The notes beneath the pieces are model-generated. The model made no database searches. It was not told the origin of the DNA and was given only the letters and a program-made list of their open reading frames with translations. Shown here in pieces: positions 27,761-36,513 of a stretch of 48,689 nt of DNA (within the stretch, counting starts at the first letter, position 1; each line of letters begins with the position of its first letter). The DNA lies in assembly GCA_039680785.1 (NCBI GenBank), contig JBDKSF010000122.1, positions 1-48,689 of the forward strand, written 5' to 3'. Source of the DNA: Candidatus Cloacimonas sp. (lineage in GTDB: Bacteria > Cloacimonadota > Cloacimonadia > Cloacimonadales > Cloacimonadaceae). The position numbers were made by a program, and so were the translations under genes.

Positions 27761-28465
27761 AAGCCCCTGAGGGCGACATAATCATAGCGATGGTGGCGTA
27801 AGCCCCTCGTAAAAAGATAGATACGATCGTTATCTCTTGTTATTTTGCTACCTGAAAAAGCCCCTGAGGGCGACATAATCATAGCGATGGTGGCGTAAGC
27901 CCCTCGTAAAATGAATGATACAATCGTTATCTGTTTTTATTTCGCTACCTGAAAAAGCCCCTGAGGGCGACATAATCATAGCGATGGTCGTGTAAATAAT
28001 CTGTCGGTTTTAAGCAGTTGGCTGTTGGCTGTCGGCTTTAAGTCAAAATCGGCCTATTCTATGAGATTATTAATGACCTTATTAAAAGATAGGAAAAAGA
28101 ATGAAACTGGATGGAAGATCACAAGAAAACCGATTTTAACTCAAAGACCGCTACAATCATAGCGAGGGTGGAGTAATCCCCTCGTAAAATGAATGATACA
28201 ATCGTTATCAGTTTTTATTTTGCTACCTGAGAAAGCCCCTGAGAGCGACACAATCATAGCGATGGTCGTGTAAATAATCTGTCGGTTTTAAGCAGTTGGC
28301 TGTTGGCTGTCGTCTTTAAGTCAAAATCGGCCTATTCTATGAGATTATTAATGACCTTATTCAAAGATAGTAAAAAAGAATGAAACTGGATGGAAGATCA
28401 CAAGAAAACCGATTTTAACTCAAAGGCCGACACAATGATAGCGATGGTGGCGTAAGCCCCTCGGG
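27761..28465. repeat. Tandem array of GCCCCTGAGGGCGAC / TCATAGCGATGG repeats
   Basis: Units containing GCCC-CTGA-GGGC, a TCATAGCGATGG core and GTAAGCCCCTCG start near 27761, 27856 and 27952 (period about 96 nt). More diverged copies lie at about 28141, 28233 and 28422. The sequence between units is also conserved, so these are not CRISPR repeats. A higher-order duplication of about 278 nt repeats the stretch after 27991 at 28269. The same family recurs at 39427-39640. Confidence 0.8.
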
Positions 28466-28490
28466 GAAAAACACATAACGAAAAAAGACA

Positions 28491-28735
28491 GTCCCAGCGG
28501 AACGACAGATATTAACAACGGATTTTAATCCAGTGCAATGAAGGACAGGGGAAAAAGTCCCAGCGGGACGACAGATTGAAGCGACGGGTTTTAACCCGGT
28601 GCAATGAAGGATAGGGGGAAAAAGTCCCAGCGGAACGACAGATATTAACAACGGGTATTAACCCGGTGCAAAGATGGACAGGGGAAAAAGTCCCAGCGGG
28701 ACGAAAGATATTAACAACGGATTTTAACCTGTTGG
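28491..28735. repeat. Four tandem 66-67 nt repeats with internal palindromes
   Basis: Copies begin at 28491, 28557, 28624 and 28690. Each holds GTCCCAGCGGGAC or a close variant (stem GTCCC/GGGAC), ACGACAGAT, and a CGGGTTTTAACCCG-like palindrome, followed by a purine-rich tail. The whole unit is conserved with no unique spacers. Confidence 0.85.
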
Positions 28736-28760
28736 CAAAAACACAAGAAGATTGATGTTT

Positions 28761-28910
28761 TCATCAACCACTTCACTCGCTCTATTGTTTAGCGTTTACT
28801 TTAGAGTGCCAAAACTGGTGCACTTTTAAATTCCTTTGGCATCCTCATCAATTACTTCACTCGCTCTACTGTTTAGCGTTCACTTTAGAGTGCCAAAACC
28901 GTTTCACATT
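28761..28910. repeat. Two tandem 84-nt repeats
   Basis: The block TCATCAACCACTTCACTCGC with the following AGAGTGCCAAAAC occurs at 28761 and, slightly changed, at 28845. The remainder to 29016 shows no gene. Confidence 0.75.
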
Positions 28911-29016
28911 AAAATTCCGTTGAAAATCAACCACTACTTACACTTTATGTTTAGCTGCACTTTATACTTTTACATCTTTGCAACACTTTTCTTGATTCGA
29001 AAAATGGCTTTGACTA

Positions 29017-29050
29017 CAAAAAAAGGACTGCGCCGGTTAAGCGCAATCCT
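29017..29050 (-). terminator. Intrinsic terminator of hsp20
   Basis: On the minus strand AGGATTGCGC and GCGCAGTCCT form a 10-bp stem with one G-T pair around a 7-nt loop, followed by a run of T. It begins 24 nt after the hsp20 stop. Confidence 0.92.
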
Positions 29051-29073
29051 CATATTTTGTTTTTGGTCAGAGA

Positions 29074-29511
29074 TTACTGAATGCTAATCTCTTTCTTGGG
29101 AGAGGGTTCTTTCTTTGGAATAGTGAGTTTCAGGACACCGTCTTCCATCTTGGCGGAGATTTTGGAACTCTCTACATTTTCAGGAAGAACCAGATTTCTG
29201 CGATAGCTGCCGCTATATCTTTCACAGCGATAAATGGTTCCCTTGGTTTCTTCTTTGGTTGTATCGCAATTTGCCTCGATAATCAGTTGATTGTCGTGAA
29301 TACTGATCTTTACATCGTCTTTCTTGAATCCGGGCAGATTTGCTATCACCTGAAATTCTTTATCCTGTTCTACTATATCCATAGCCATCGGGCGGAAATT
29401 ATCATCTCCTCCTTCTTCTTCGTAGAAACGATTGAAGAAATCGTCGAATAAGCTGAGCATATTGCTCATTGGTCTTAATTCATTTGTTCTGCGATAAGGT
29501 ACTATTTTCAT
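29074..29511 (-). CDS. Small heat shock protein, Hsp20/alpha-crystallin family
   Basis: Small heat shock proteins bind unfolding proteins without ATP. The 145-residue product has an N-terminal amphipathic arm (LSLFDDFFNRFYEE), an alpha-crystallin domain (about 42-135; DIVEQDKEFQVIANLPGFKKDDVKISIHDNQLIIEA split by short variable parts, then RCERYSGSYRRNLVLPE) and a terminal I-S-I tail motif for oligomer contacts. The ATG follows GGAGGTTCAAA. Its promoter carries a CIRCE operator, so HrcA control is likely, and it has its own terminator. Confidence 0.96.
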   Translation of the reverse strand: MKIVPYRRTNELRPMSNMLSLFDDFFNRFYEEEGGDDNFRPMAMDIVEQDKEFQVIANLPGFKKDDVKISIHDNQLIIEANCDTTKEETKGTIYRCERYSGSYRRNLVLPENVESSKISAKMEDGVLKLTIPKKEPSPKKEISIQ

Positions 29512-29546
29512 TTTGAACCTCCATATTTTTTATAAGTTCACTAATT

Positions 29547-29574
29547 ATTATAATCGGGTTTTTCAAAAAAGCAA
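29547..29574 (-). promoter_or_regulatory. Promoter of hsp20
   Basis: On the minus strand TTGCTT (29574-29569) and a perfect TATAAT (29552-29547) are separated by 16 nt. The start codon lies about 36 nt past the -10. The CIRCE element is 8 nt upstream of the -35. Confidence 0.7.
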
Positions 29575-29582
29575 GAAAAAAA

Positions 29583-29609
29583 TTAGCAATCTAATCAAAA
29601 GAGTGCTAA
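29583..29609. promoter_or_regulatory. CIRCE operator (HrcA binding site)
   Basis: TTAGCAATC-N9-GAGTGCTAA matches the CIRCE consensus TTAGCACTC-N9-GAGTGCTAA at 17 of 18 arm positions with the exact 9-nt spacer. It lies just upstream of the hsp20 promoter. CIRCE usually controls groE and dnaK operons, so its use on an hsp20 gene is less common. No hrcA gene is in the window. Confidence 0.9.
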
Positions 29610-29775
29610 AAATGTTATTAACCAATGGCTAACTATCTGAAAATTATTATGTTATGAGATATAAATTTTTTTCGGAAGGTATAAAAAAAGGAGGTAAGGG
29701 GACAGTTTAGGATTGCCCATCCCCAAATTGCCATAAACAAGTTAACGAATTTGGCTTCAGTTCTTATCGGTAGGG

Positions 29776-30396
29776 TTAATGGATGGGGACATTCAGAGGG
29801 CTTTCACCCAAAATATTGCCAAGATAATCGGTTGTATCTGGTGGAACGGTTTTTTTATCTAACTTCTCAGTTGGTATAGTGTTACTTTGAGGAATTGTTT
29901 CGCTGATGGCGCGTAAACGTTGACGCAAAGTATCCGGTTTGTTCTCTGTTTTTTCTTCCACCACATTAACTGCAGTTGTATCTGGTTTTGAAGCAGAAAA
30001 GAAATTCGGCATTTTAAGCCAGTTTTGTTGATAGGCATAAAATAAAATGGAACCCAAAACAATGATGATGATAATAATCCCCAGCATCCACATAAAATTA
30101 GTGGAGAGCATAATCTTTTTTTCTTTCACAGTGGTAACGGGTTTGAATTCCGGTTTTTTGCTTTCTGGCATCAAAATGGAAAATGCCTTCATCACTGCAT
30201 CAACATCAGCTTCCAGAAAGCGCGCGTAATTATAAACAATGGCTTTAGCTATGCCATAGGGACCAAGGTCGGATAAGCGATTTTCTTCGATTGCTTTTAT
30301 CTGTTCTTCGCGGAAACGCAATTCATTCCAGATATCCTTATAGCTGTATCCACGCTGCAAACGCAATTCCTGCAAATACTTACTTAGATTTTCCAA
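29776..30396 (-). CDS. RodZ-like helix-turn-helix membrane protein
   Basis: The N-terminal RodZ-type HTH (about 3-70; KYLQELRLQRGYSYKDI, then YGIAKAIVYNYARFLEAD) faces the cytoplasm. A single membrane segment (about 101-121, rich in I) follows, then a proline- and threonine-rich periplasmic tail. RodZ links MreB to the membrane in cell-shape control. The tail is shorter than in E. coli RodZ and lacks an evident C-terminal beta domain. The start is TTG at 30396, inside the end of dapF, with a weak ribosome binding site, so translation is probably coupled. Confidence 0.8.
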   Translation of the reverse strand: MENLSKYLQELRLQRGYSYKDIWNELRFREEQIKAIEENRLSDLGPYGIAKAIVYNYARFLEADVDAVMKAFSILMPESKKPEFKPVTTVKEKKIMLSTNFMWMLGIIIIIIVLGSILFYAYQQNWLKMPNFFSASKPDTTAVNVVEEKTENKPDTLRQRLRAISETIPQSNTIPTEKLDKKTVPPDTTDYLGNILGESPLNVPIH

Positions 30397-31172
30397 ATGT
30401 ATTTACCCTGAAAGGTCTCGTTAACTTCGCCGCTAAGTAGATAACCACTTTCCGAAGCAGTTATTTCAACCGTTCCTCCTGGCATCGTTACATAGACCTC
30501 ATTATCCAAAATCCCTTTCCAAATTCCGCTAAACACAGATGCAGAAGCTCCCGTTCCACAAGCAAGAGTGGCTCCGCAACCTTTTTCCCAGATTTTTATC
30601 GCTATTTTATTTTTATTTAGCAAAGAAGCAAAGTGGACATTAACTGTCTCCTCAAAACCACTATGATGTTCAATCAGCGCTCCGTATTTAAACTGGGGTT
30701 CATCGGTCAAATCATCTTTCCAGATGATAAAATGCGGATTGCCAATTTTTATCAGATCACCTGTAAATCCCTCTGCAATATAATTATTTTTCAGCATTTC
30801 GGGCACACCGAGATTAACGGTTATGGTTTTATCTGCATTTATCCGGCATTTTTTTTCGCCGGAATCGGTAAGAATCCTAAATTCCTTTTTTGCCGTTTTT
30901 TTATGCAGCAGCCAGGTTACGCAGCGTAAAGCAGAACCACACATTTCAGCTCTTGAACCGTTGGCATTGTAAATAATCATTTGAGCATCACAAATTGGGT
31001 ATGGTTTTAGCAGAACCAAACCATCCGCCCCCACGCCAAAATGTGGTTTACAAACATCTTCAGCCAGCGAAGGGAAATCGGTTTCCGCCAGTGCATTGGT
31101 TTCGGGGACAAAGTAATCCACAATTACAAAATCGTTACCTTGTGCCTGCATTTTGAGAAAAGGGATCAGCAT
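30384..31172 (-). CDS. dapF: Diaminopimelate epimerase
   Basis: DapF converts LL- to meso-diaminopimelate, for lysine and peptidoglycan. It has the start FLKMQAQGNDFVIVD, the first catalytic cysteine C78 in NANGSRAEMCGSALRC, NPHFII, and the second, C205, in GCGATLACGTGASA. Length (262) is normal. Its ATG overlaps the end of dapB by 7 nt, giving a lysine-branch pair. Confidence 0.97.
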   Translation of the reverse strand: MLIPFLKMQAQGNDFVIVDYFVPETNALAETDFPSLAEDVCKPHFGVGADGLVLLKPYPICDAQMIIYNANGSRAEMCGSALRCVTWLLHKKTAKKEFRILTDSGEKKCRINADKTITVNLGVPEMLKNNYIAEGFTGDLIKIGNPHFIIWKDDLTDEPQFKYGALIEHHSGFEETVNVHFASLLNKNKIAIKIWEKGCGATLACGTGASASVFSGIWKGILDNEVYVTMPGGTVEITASESGYLLSGEVNETFQGKYIWKI

Positions 31173-31915
31173 AAAATATCCGCAATCATATCGTTAAAGG
31201 TGAATATGCCCTTGCGGACATTAATCCATTTAGCTGCTTGTAAAGCGCCTTTGGCAAAAGTGCTGCGGGATCGGACACAATGGCTTAGTTCTATGGTTTC
31301 GGCTTCGCTGTCAAAACCAACTTTATGCGTTCCGGGGAAAGAGCCGGCTCGTAAAGAAGCAAAATGTAATTCTTCCGGCTCAATTTTTCGGTAGGCAGGA
31401 TCAAACAGGACTTTCTTTTTACGCTGACTGTTGGCTAAAATGGTTTTGGAGAGCTCAATGGCAGTTCCGGATGGACTATCTGCCTTTTGATTATGGTGCA
31501 TTTCCAAACCGTAAACATCATAATCTGAAAAACGATCAAATGCCTTAGTCGCTTCCGCTACCAAACGGTTAAAAATATTCATTCCGATGGAAAAATTGGC
31601 TCCATAAAGAAAACCTGTTCCCGCTTGTTCCACCAATTTTTGCACTTCGGCTAAATTTTGAAACCAGCCGGTAGTGCCAACTACCAGGTTTTTTTGGCAA
31701 AACAGCACTTTCTGGATATTGTTTAGAATTACGGAAGGGTGGCTAAAATCAATACAGACCTCCGCTTCTCCGATGGTTTGAAGTGAAATGTCACTGTGGC
31801 AGTTATCTTGGCGAGGGTCGATAATGGAAACGACTTTGCAATCGTAGTCATTTGCCAGATCAGCGATCATTTTTCCCATTTTCCCGTAGCCAATCAAGCA
31901 CAGTTTTAGTTCCAT
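31166..31915 (-). CDS. dapB: 4-hydroxy-tetrahydrodipicolinate reductase
   Basis: DapB reduces hydroxytetrahydrodipicolinate with NAD(P)H. The 249-residue protein has the nucleotide-binding start LIGYGKMGKMI, the DFSHP and VVGTTGW motifs, GANFSIGMNIF, and the active-site EMHHNQKADSPSGTA (H140, H141, K144). It lies one nt after the upstream peptidase stop. The other genes of the pathway are not in the window. Confidence 0.96.
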   Translation of the reverse strand: MELKLCLIGYGKMGKMIADLANDYDCKVVSIIDPRQDNCHSDISLQTIGEAEVCIDFSHPSVILNNIQKVLFCQKNLVVGTTGWFQNLAEVQKLVEQAGTGFLYGANFSIGMNIFNRLVAEATKAFDRFSDYDVYGLEMHHNQKADSPSGTAIELSKTILANSQRKKKVLFDPAYRKIEPEELHFASLRAGSFPGTHKVGFDSEAETIELSHCVRSRSTFAKGALQAAKWINVRKGIFTFNDMIADILC

Positions 31916-31916
31916 T

Positions 31917-33041
31917 TTATTTCTCCGAGTATTGAATGATCAGCTGTTCTACAAAAGCAGCGCCTTTATAAAGCTGGTCAATATCGATACTTTCCTTAAC
32001 GGTATGGATATTGTTCATCCCCGTTCCCACAATGAGGGTGGGGATTTTTTGGGCATTGAAAATATTGGCATCACTGCCGCCGCCGAGAATTTTAATATTG
32101 GAAGGGACATCCAAAGCTCTCAGAGCATTTTCAGCAAGAGTTACAACTAAAGCATTGCGAGGAATGAGAAATCCTTCATATTCTTCTTCCATTTCAAATT
32201 TATAAGAGGCATTGCCGTTTTGTTCATTATAGCGTTCTACCGTAGAAATTACCGCTTGTTCGATCTCGTTACAGACCTTATTTAGCTTGGCTTTATTATG
32301 GCTTCGAGCTTCACCTTTAACCACTACTTCCTTAGGAACGATATTGGTAGGTGATCCACTATAAATAGACCCTAAATTACAAGTAGTTTCAAAATCGATT
32401 CTTCCATTGGGCATTGCCACAATTGAATCAGAAGCCAAACGAATTGCGTTTAGTCCTTTTTCAGGTTCCACGCCCGCATGAGCTTCTTTTCCGTAAAAGT
32501 TTATGACGAAAGTATTTTGATAGGGAGCTCCGATTACCAGTTCACCTACCTGATTGCTGTCAAAAGCATAACCAATATCTGCTTTCAGTTTGGATTTGTC
32601 AAAATGCTTGGCACCCAAGAGTCCGATTTCTTCGGAAACGGTAATCAGCACTTCGATAGGAGTGTGTTCAATGCCTTTATCTTTGATATGTTTCAAGGCA
32701 ACGATAATTTCGGCGATGCCGGATTTATCATCGGCGCCCAACACTGTTGTTTCATCGCTGCGAATAATATTATTAGCAATCTTTGGTTTAATGGAATTTC
32801 CGGGGGTTACGGTATCGGAATGAGCACAAAACAGAATGGGTTTTTTATTTATGGTTCCCTCAAAACGGGCTAACAAATTTCCTGCATTGCCGTTTGTTTT
32901 AGTATAGCAATCATCTTCTTCAACGGTTGCTCCCAGCTCTTCCAAATCCATTTTCAGTTTATCCATCATTGCTCTTTCGTTTTTGGATTCGCTATCAATA
33001 TTGATAAGTTCAAGGAAATATTTAACTACATCTTTTTGCAT
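31917..33041 (-). CDS. M20 family metallopeptidase, PepT-like
   Basis: The M20 peptidases are two-zinc exopeptidases and deacylases. The 374-residue protein shows H74-x-D76 (FCAHSDTVTPG), the bridging region VLGADDKSGIAEI (about 101-111), TVSEEIGLLG with general-base glutamate near 137, and the late GGGSDANIF and MNNIHTVKESI histidine motif. It resembles the tripeptide aminopeptidase-like (PepT2) branch. The dimerisation domain occupies the middle (about 180-290). Its place ahead of dapB could mean a deacylase role in the DAP pathway, but the motifs fit peptidase better. Confidence 0.85.
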   Translation of the reverse strand: MQKDVVKYFLELINIDSESKNERAMMDKLKMDLEELGATVEEDDCYTKTNGNAGNLLARFEGTINKKPILFCAHSDTVTPGNSIKPKIANNIIRSDETTVLGADDKSGIAEIIVALKHIKDKGIEHTPIEVLITVSEEIGLLGAKHFDKSKLKADIGYAFDSNQVGELVIGAPYQNTFVINFYGKEAHAGVEPEKGLNAIRLASDSIVAMPNGRIDFETTCNLGSIYSGSPTNIVPKEVVVKGEARSHNKAKLNKVCNEIEQAVISTVERYNEQNGNASYKFEMEEEYEGFLIPRNALVVTLAENALRALDVPSNIKILGGGSDANIFNAQKIPTLIVGTGMNNIHTVKESIDIDQLYKGAAFVEQLIIQYSEK

Positions 33042-33149
33042 TTTTCATCCTTTATATGTCTCGGCATTTATTATATAATAACCAATATTTAGGTAACGGC
33101 AAATATTTCTTATGCACAATATCCTAATGTCTTCAGTTGGTAATTTTTA

Positions 33150-34220
33150 TTATCCAAGTCCCAAGCGTTCCTGTTTATATTTATTGTTTTGGATGTTTTG
33201 CCACCACTGCTTATTTTGTAGATACCAGATAATGGTTTTGCGAATGCCTGTGGCAAATGTTTCAGCAGGATGCCAGCCCAGTTCTGTTTCAATTTTTTCG
33301 GCATTTATGGCATAGCGTAAATCGTGTCCAGGCCTATCTTGCACAAAAGTAATCAGTTCCGTGTAACTATTTAAAGTGGGTGAGGGTTCAATTTCATCCA
33401 GAATTTCACATATTGTAGTTACAATATCTATATTTTTCATTTCGTTATGACCGCCTATATTATAGGTCTCTCCGTTTTTGCCTTGGCGAATAATAGTATT
33501 AATGGCTTCACAGTGATCGGTCACGAACAGCCAATCGCGAACATTAAGTCCTTTTCCGTAAACGGGTAGCGGCTTGTGTGCCAGACAGTTTAGAATAATT
33601 AAAGGAATCAGTTTTTCCGGAAATTGATACGGACCATAGTTATTGGAACAATTGGAAATAGAAACAGGCAATCCGAAAGTTCTTTGCCAGGCGCGAACCA
33701 AATGATCGGAACCCGCTTTGGAAGCTGAATAGGGTGAAGAAGGATCATAAGAGGTCTCTTCTGTAAACATTCCTGTCTCCCCCAAAGAGCCAAAGACCTC
33801 ATCAGTAGATATATGATGAAAGCGAAACTGCTTTTTTGCCTCTTCCGGCAAGGAACGAAAGTATTCCAAAGCGGTATTTAGCAAAGTTGCCGTTCCCACC
33901 AGATTTGTTTGCACAAATTCCATCGGGCCATCTATACTACGATCCACATGGGATTCGGCAGCAAAATGGACAATCGTGTCCGGTTGGAAATGGAACATTA
34001 TTTCTTGCATTTTTTCGGCAGCACAGATATCTGCCTGCTCAAAGAAATAACGCGTTCCACCATATTGGCTTTCCAAATCCTGCAAACTTTCCTTGTTGCC
34101 GGCATAAGTAAGTTTATCAATATTCAGTATGTTACCCTTAAAATTGGGGTCTGCAAAAAGGGTATGCAAATAATTGGCTCCAATAAAACCAGCTCCACCC
34201 GTTACGATAACTTTGTTCAT
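33150..34220 (-). CDS. rfbB: dTDP-glucose 4,6-dehydratase
   Basis: RfbB makes dTDP-4-keto-6-deoxyglucose for rhamnose and related sugars. It is a short-chain dehydrogenase with the NAD-binding TGGAGFIGANYLHTLF, HFAAESHVDRSI, STDEVFGSLG (with T/D/E active-site residues), catalytic YSASKAGSDHLVRAW, and RPGHDLRYAINAEKI. At 356 residues it is full length. Its ATG overlaps the parB stop (ATGA), an unusual partnership. No rfbA, rfbC or rfbD is in the window. Confidence 0.95.
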   Translation of the reverse strand: MNKVIVTGGAGFIGANYLHTLFADPNFKGNILNIDKLTYAGNKESLQDLESQYGGTRYFFEQADICAAEKMQEIMFHFQPDTIVHFAAESHVDRSIDGPMEFVQTNLVGTATLLNTALEYFRSLPEEAKKQFRFHHISTDEVFGSLGETGMFTEETSYDPSSPYSASKAGSDHLVRAWQRTFGLPVSISNCSNNYGPYQFPEKLIPLIILNCLAHKPLPVYGKGLNVRDWLFVTDHCEAINTIIRQGKNGETYNIGGHNEMKNIDIVTTICEILDEIEPSPTLNSYTELITFVQDRPGHDLRYAINAEKIETELGWHPAETFATGIRKTIIWYLQNKQWWQNIQNNKYKQERLGLG

Positions 34221-35074
34221 TCTTCCTGCCTTATTTTATTTAGGAGGGCGATAAAATTCTCCAATTCCGCGGGTGTTTTATACATAAAAGTAATTTTGCC
34301 TTTGCCTTTGTCTTCTTGCACTTTCACCTTCAGATGGAAAATGTCTTTCAGGTCTTTTTCCAGTTCTTTGTTGCGCAACTGTTTTTTGGCTTTTTCAGGT
34401 TCATCCTGTTTATTTACGGAAAATGTCTTGGCTTTTTCTTCTGCTTGCCTAACCGTTAAATTATATTTGATAATGTAATCGGCAAACTTTTTTTGCACTT
34501 CAACGGGCACGGACAATATCGCGCGTGCTTGTCCTGCATTTAGTTCTCCGGCAACAAGCATTTGTTTCACTTCTTCCGGTAATTTTAACAAGCGTAATGA
34601 ATTGGTTATCGTGGCTCTGTCTTTACCCACAATTTCCGAAATTACATTGTGCGTTAAGCCAAAATCATCCACCAGAGCACTATAGGCAATGGCTTCTTCA
34701 AGCGGGTTCAAATCTTCCCGCTGAATATTTTCTATCAAAGCAAGCTGCAATTGTTCCTTTTTAGAAACGCTCCGAATTACCACCGGCACTTTTTCCAGTC
34801 CTGCTTGTTTGGCTGCTTCCAAGCGTCTTTCACCCGCCACAAGTTCATATTCGGAATCATCCGTTTTAGTAACGATCAGGGGTTGGATAATGCCATTTTC
34901 TTTGATGGATTCAGTTAATTCCGCCAGCTTTTCCGGATCAAACTTTTTACGAGGTTGATAGCGATTGGGTTTGATACTTTCAATCGGCAAAGTAGTAATT
35001 CCAGCTGAGGGAATTGGCTCAGAGTCCTTTTCCGGAATCAAAGCCGCAAGTCCGCGTCCCAATTTTTCATTCAT
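34217..35074 (-). CDS. parB: Chromosome partitioning protein ParB
   Basis: ParB binds parS sites and CTP to form a clamp for chromosome segregation. The 285-residue protein has the N-terminal [13 protein letters not shown] box, the CTP-binding [16 protein letters not shown], the DNA-binding helix-turn-helix ([23 protein letters not shown]) and a basic linker to a C-terminal dimerisation domain. It overlaps parA upstream and rfbB downstream. I saw no TGTTTCACGTGAAACA-like parS site in the window. Confidence 0.96.
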   Translation of the reverse strand: MNEKLGRGLAALIPEKDSEPIPSAGITTLPIESIKPNRYQPRKKFDPEKLAELTESIKENGIIQPLIVTKTDDSEYELVAGERRLEAAKQAGLEKVPVVIRSVSKKEQLQLALIENIQREDLNPLEEAIAYSALVDDFGLTHNVISEIVGKDRATITNSLRLLKLPEEVKQMLVAGELNAGQARAILSVPVEVQKKFADYIIKYNLTVRQAEEKAKTFSVNKQDEPEKAKKQLRNKELEKDLKDIFHLKVKVQEDKGKGKITFMYKTPAELENFIALLNKIRQEE

Positions 35075-35850
35075 AACCGGTTATCCTGTTTGTTTCTATT
35101 GATCACTTCGTTTGCCAGATTAAGGTAACTCATTGCTCCGGGTGACTTTATATCGTATAGAAAAATGGGTTTGCCAAAACCGGGCGCTTCAGTTAATTTT
35201 ATATTGCGCGGGATAATGGTTCTAAACACTTTTTCCTTAAAATAGCGATGCACTTCCTTAGCCACTTGCAAAGAGAGGTTTACCCTTTTATCAAACATCG
35301 TTAACAGCACGCCCAAAATGTTTAAACTGGGGTTTAAGTTCTTTTGAATTAAGCGGATAGTAGTAAGTAATTGGCTAACTCCTTCCAGGGCATAATATTC
35401 GCATTGAATCGGGATTAAAACCTCCGTGGCTGCTGTCATTGCATTTACGGTCAACAAACCCAGCGAGGGAGGACAATCAATTATTATATATTCAAAGGAA
35501 TTCACAATTGGTTGCAGGGCATTTTTCAGTTTGTGTTCACGGGCATATTCTTGCACCAGTTCAATTTCCGCTCCGGTTAAATCTATATTTCCCGGAATGC
35601 AAAATAGATTATCCGTAGTAGTATTCAGGATGGTTTTTTCAATGGGAGCTCTACCAATCAGGGCGTCATAAATTTGCAGTTCCACTTTGTCTTTATCAAT
35701 GCCTACTCCGCTGGTGGCATTTCCCTGAGGGTCAAAATCCACCAGTAAAGTTCTTTTTTCCAAAACTGCCAAAGCAGCAGCCAAATTTACGGCGGAAGTT
35801 GTTTTGCCAACTCCACCTTTTTGGTTTGCTACAGTTATCACTTTAGGCAT
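35071..35850 (-). CDS. parA: Chromosome partitioning ATPase ParA/Soj
   Basis: ParA is the nucleoid-bound ATPase that drives ParB-origin complexes. It has the deviant Walker [17 protein letters not shown] (K11, K16), the A' motif [14 protein letters not shown], and Walker [15 protein letters not shown]. Length 259. The order rsmG-parA-parB matches the replication-origin neighbourhood of many bacteria. Confidence 0.97.
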   Translation of the reverse strand: MPKVITVANQKGGVGKTTSAVNLAAALAVLEKRTLLVDFDPQGNATSGVGIDKDKVELQIYDALIGRAPIEKTILNTTTDNLFCIPGNIDLTGAEIELVQEYAREHKLKNALQPIVNSFEYIIIDCPPSLGLLTVNAMTAATEVLIPIQCEYYALEGVSQLLTTIRLIQKNLNPSLNILGVLLTMFDKRVNLSLQVAKEVHRYFKEKVFRTIIPRNIKLTEAPGFGKPIFLYDIKSPGAMSYLNLANEVINRNKQDNRL

Positions 35851-35871
35851 ATCTATCCTTTTTATCTATAC

Positions 35872-36513
35872 TTAATGCACAATCAGGTTACGCTGTTTAA
35901 TGCCGATTATTTTGCGCGTTCCCAGGGACGGAATATTTTCACTTAGCAGGATTTCATAATTAAAGTCCTGCACATCATCCAATTTTTGCGCTTTATAAAA
36001 AACAGCCATTCCGCTTGGTTTCAGCAATTTTCTTAATGGGTAGAGGTATCTTTCTTCCAAAGCAATCGCTCGGCAAACAATATAATCGTAGCTTGGTCTT
36101 CTTGCCACAAAAGCATAATCTTCCAAACGACTTGTTTCCACGCTTGTAGCGGAAAGACCTAAGGCATCTACGAATTCGGTTAAGACCTTGGCTTTTTTCT
36201 GCACCGATTCCAATAAAGTAATATTCATATTGGGGACAGCCAGTTTTAACGGAATTCCGGGTAAACCACCTCCCGTGCCAAAATCCAAAACGGTTTTTTC
36301 CTGTAAATCCAAACATTCCAAAGCAACTAAGCTGTCAAGAAAATGCTGAACCCAATATCGCTCAATGGGTATATTACGCGAAACCAGATTCACATTCTTA
36401 TTGGCGGTAGAGAGCAATTGCAGATAATGTTCAAACTGCCCAATGATATGCTCTGCATTTTCCAAATTTAGTTTTTGGAGATATGCTTCAAAAAGTTGTC
36501 TATCTTCGCTCAT
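35872..36513 (-). CDS. rsmG: 16S rRNA (guanine527-N7)-methyltransferase RsmG
   Basis: RsmG methylates G527 of 16S rRNA with SAM. The 213-residue protein shows the SAM-binding VLDFGTGGGLPGIPLKL, the KKAKVLTEFVDALGL segment, and YDYIVCRAIA. It overlaps the preceding gene as ATGA and lies 21 nt before parA. Confidence 0.96.
   Translation of the reverse strand: MSEDRQLFEAYLQKLNLENAEHIIGQFEHYLQLLSTANKNVNLVSRNIPIERYWVQHFLDSLVALECLDLQEKTVLDFGTGGGLPGIPLKLAVPNMNITLLESVQKKAKVLTEFVDALGLSATSVETSRLEDYAFVARRPSYDYIVCRAIALEERYLYPLRKLLKPSGMAVFYKAQKLDDVQDFNYEILLSENIPSLGTRKIIGIKQRNLIVH

Noticed and set aside
27259-27882. Minus-strand open frames of 207 and 115 codons across the repeats after the protease gene
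   Set aside because: The translations are echoes of the tandem repeats (SELRLHT, TPRPLDP), lack a convincing ribosome binding site, and partly overlap the protease 3' end.
28491-28735. Possible CRISPR array
   Set aside because: The whole 66-nt unit is conserved, including the parts that would be spacers, so there are no unique spacers.
33042-33149. Terminator or promoter between rfbB and the M20 peptidase gene
   Set aside because: No clear stem-loop with T tract and no good -35/-10 pair could be seen.
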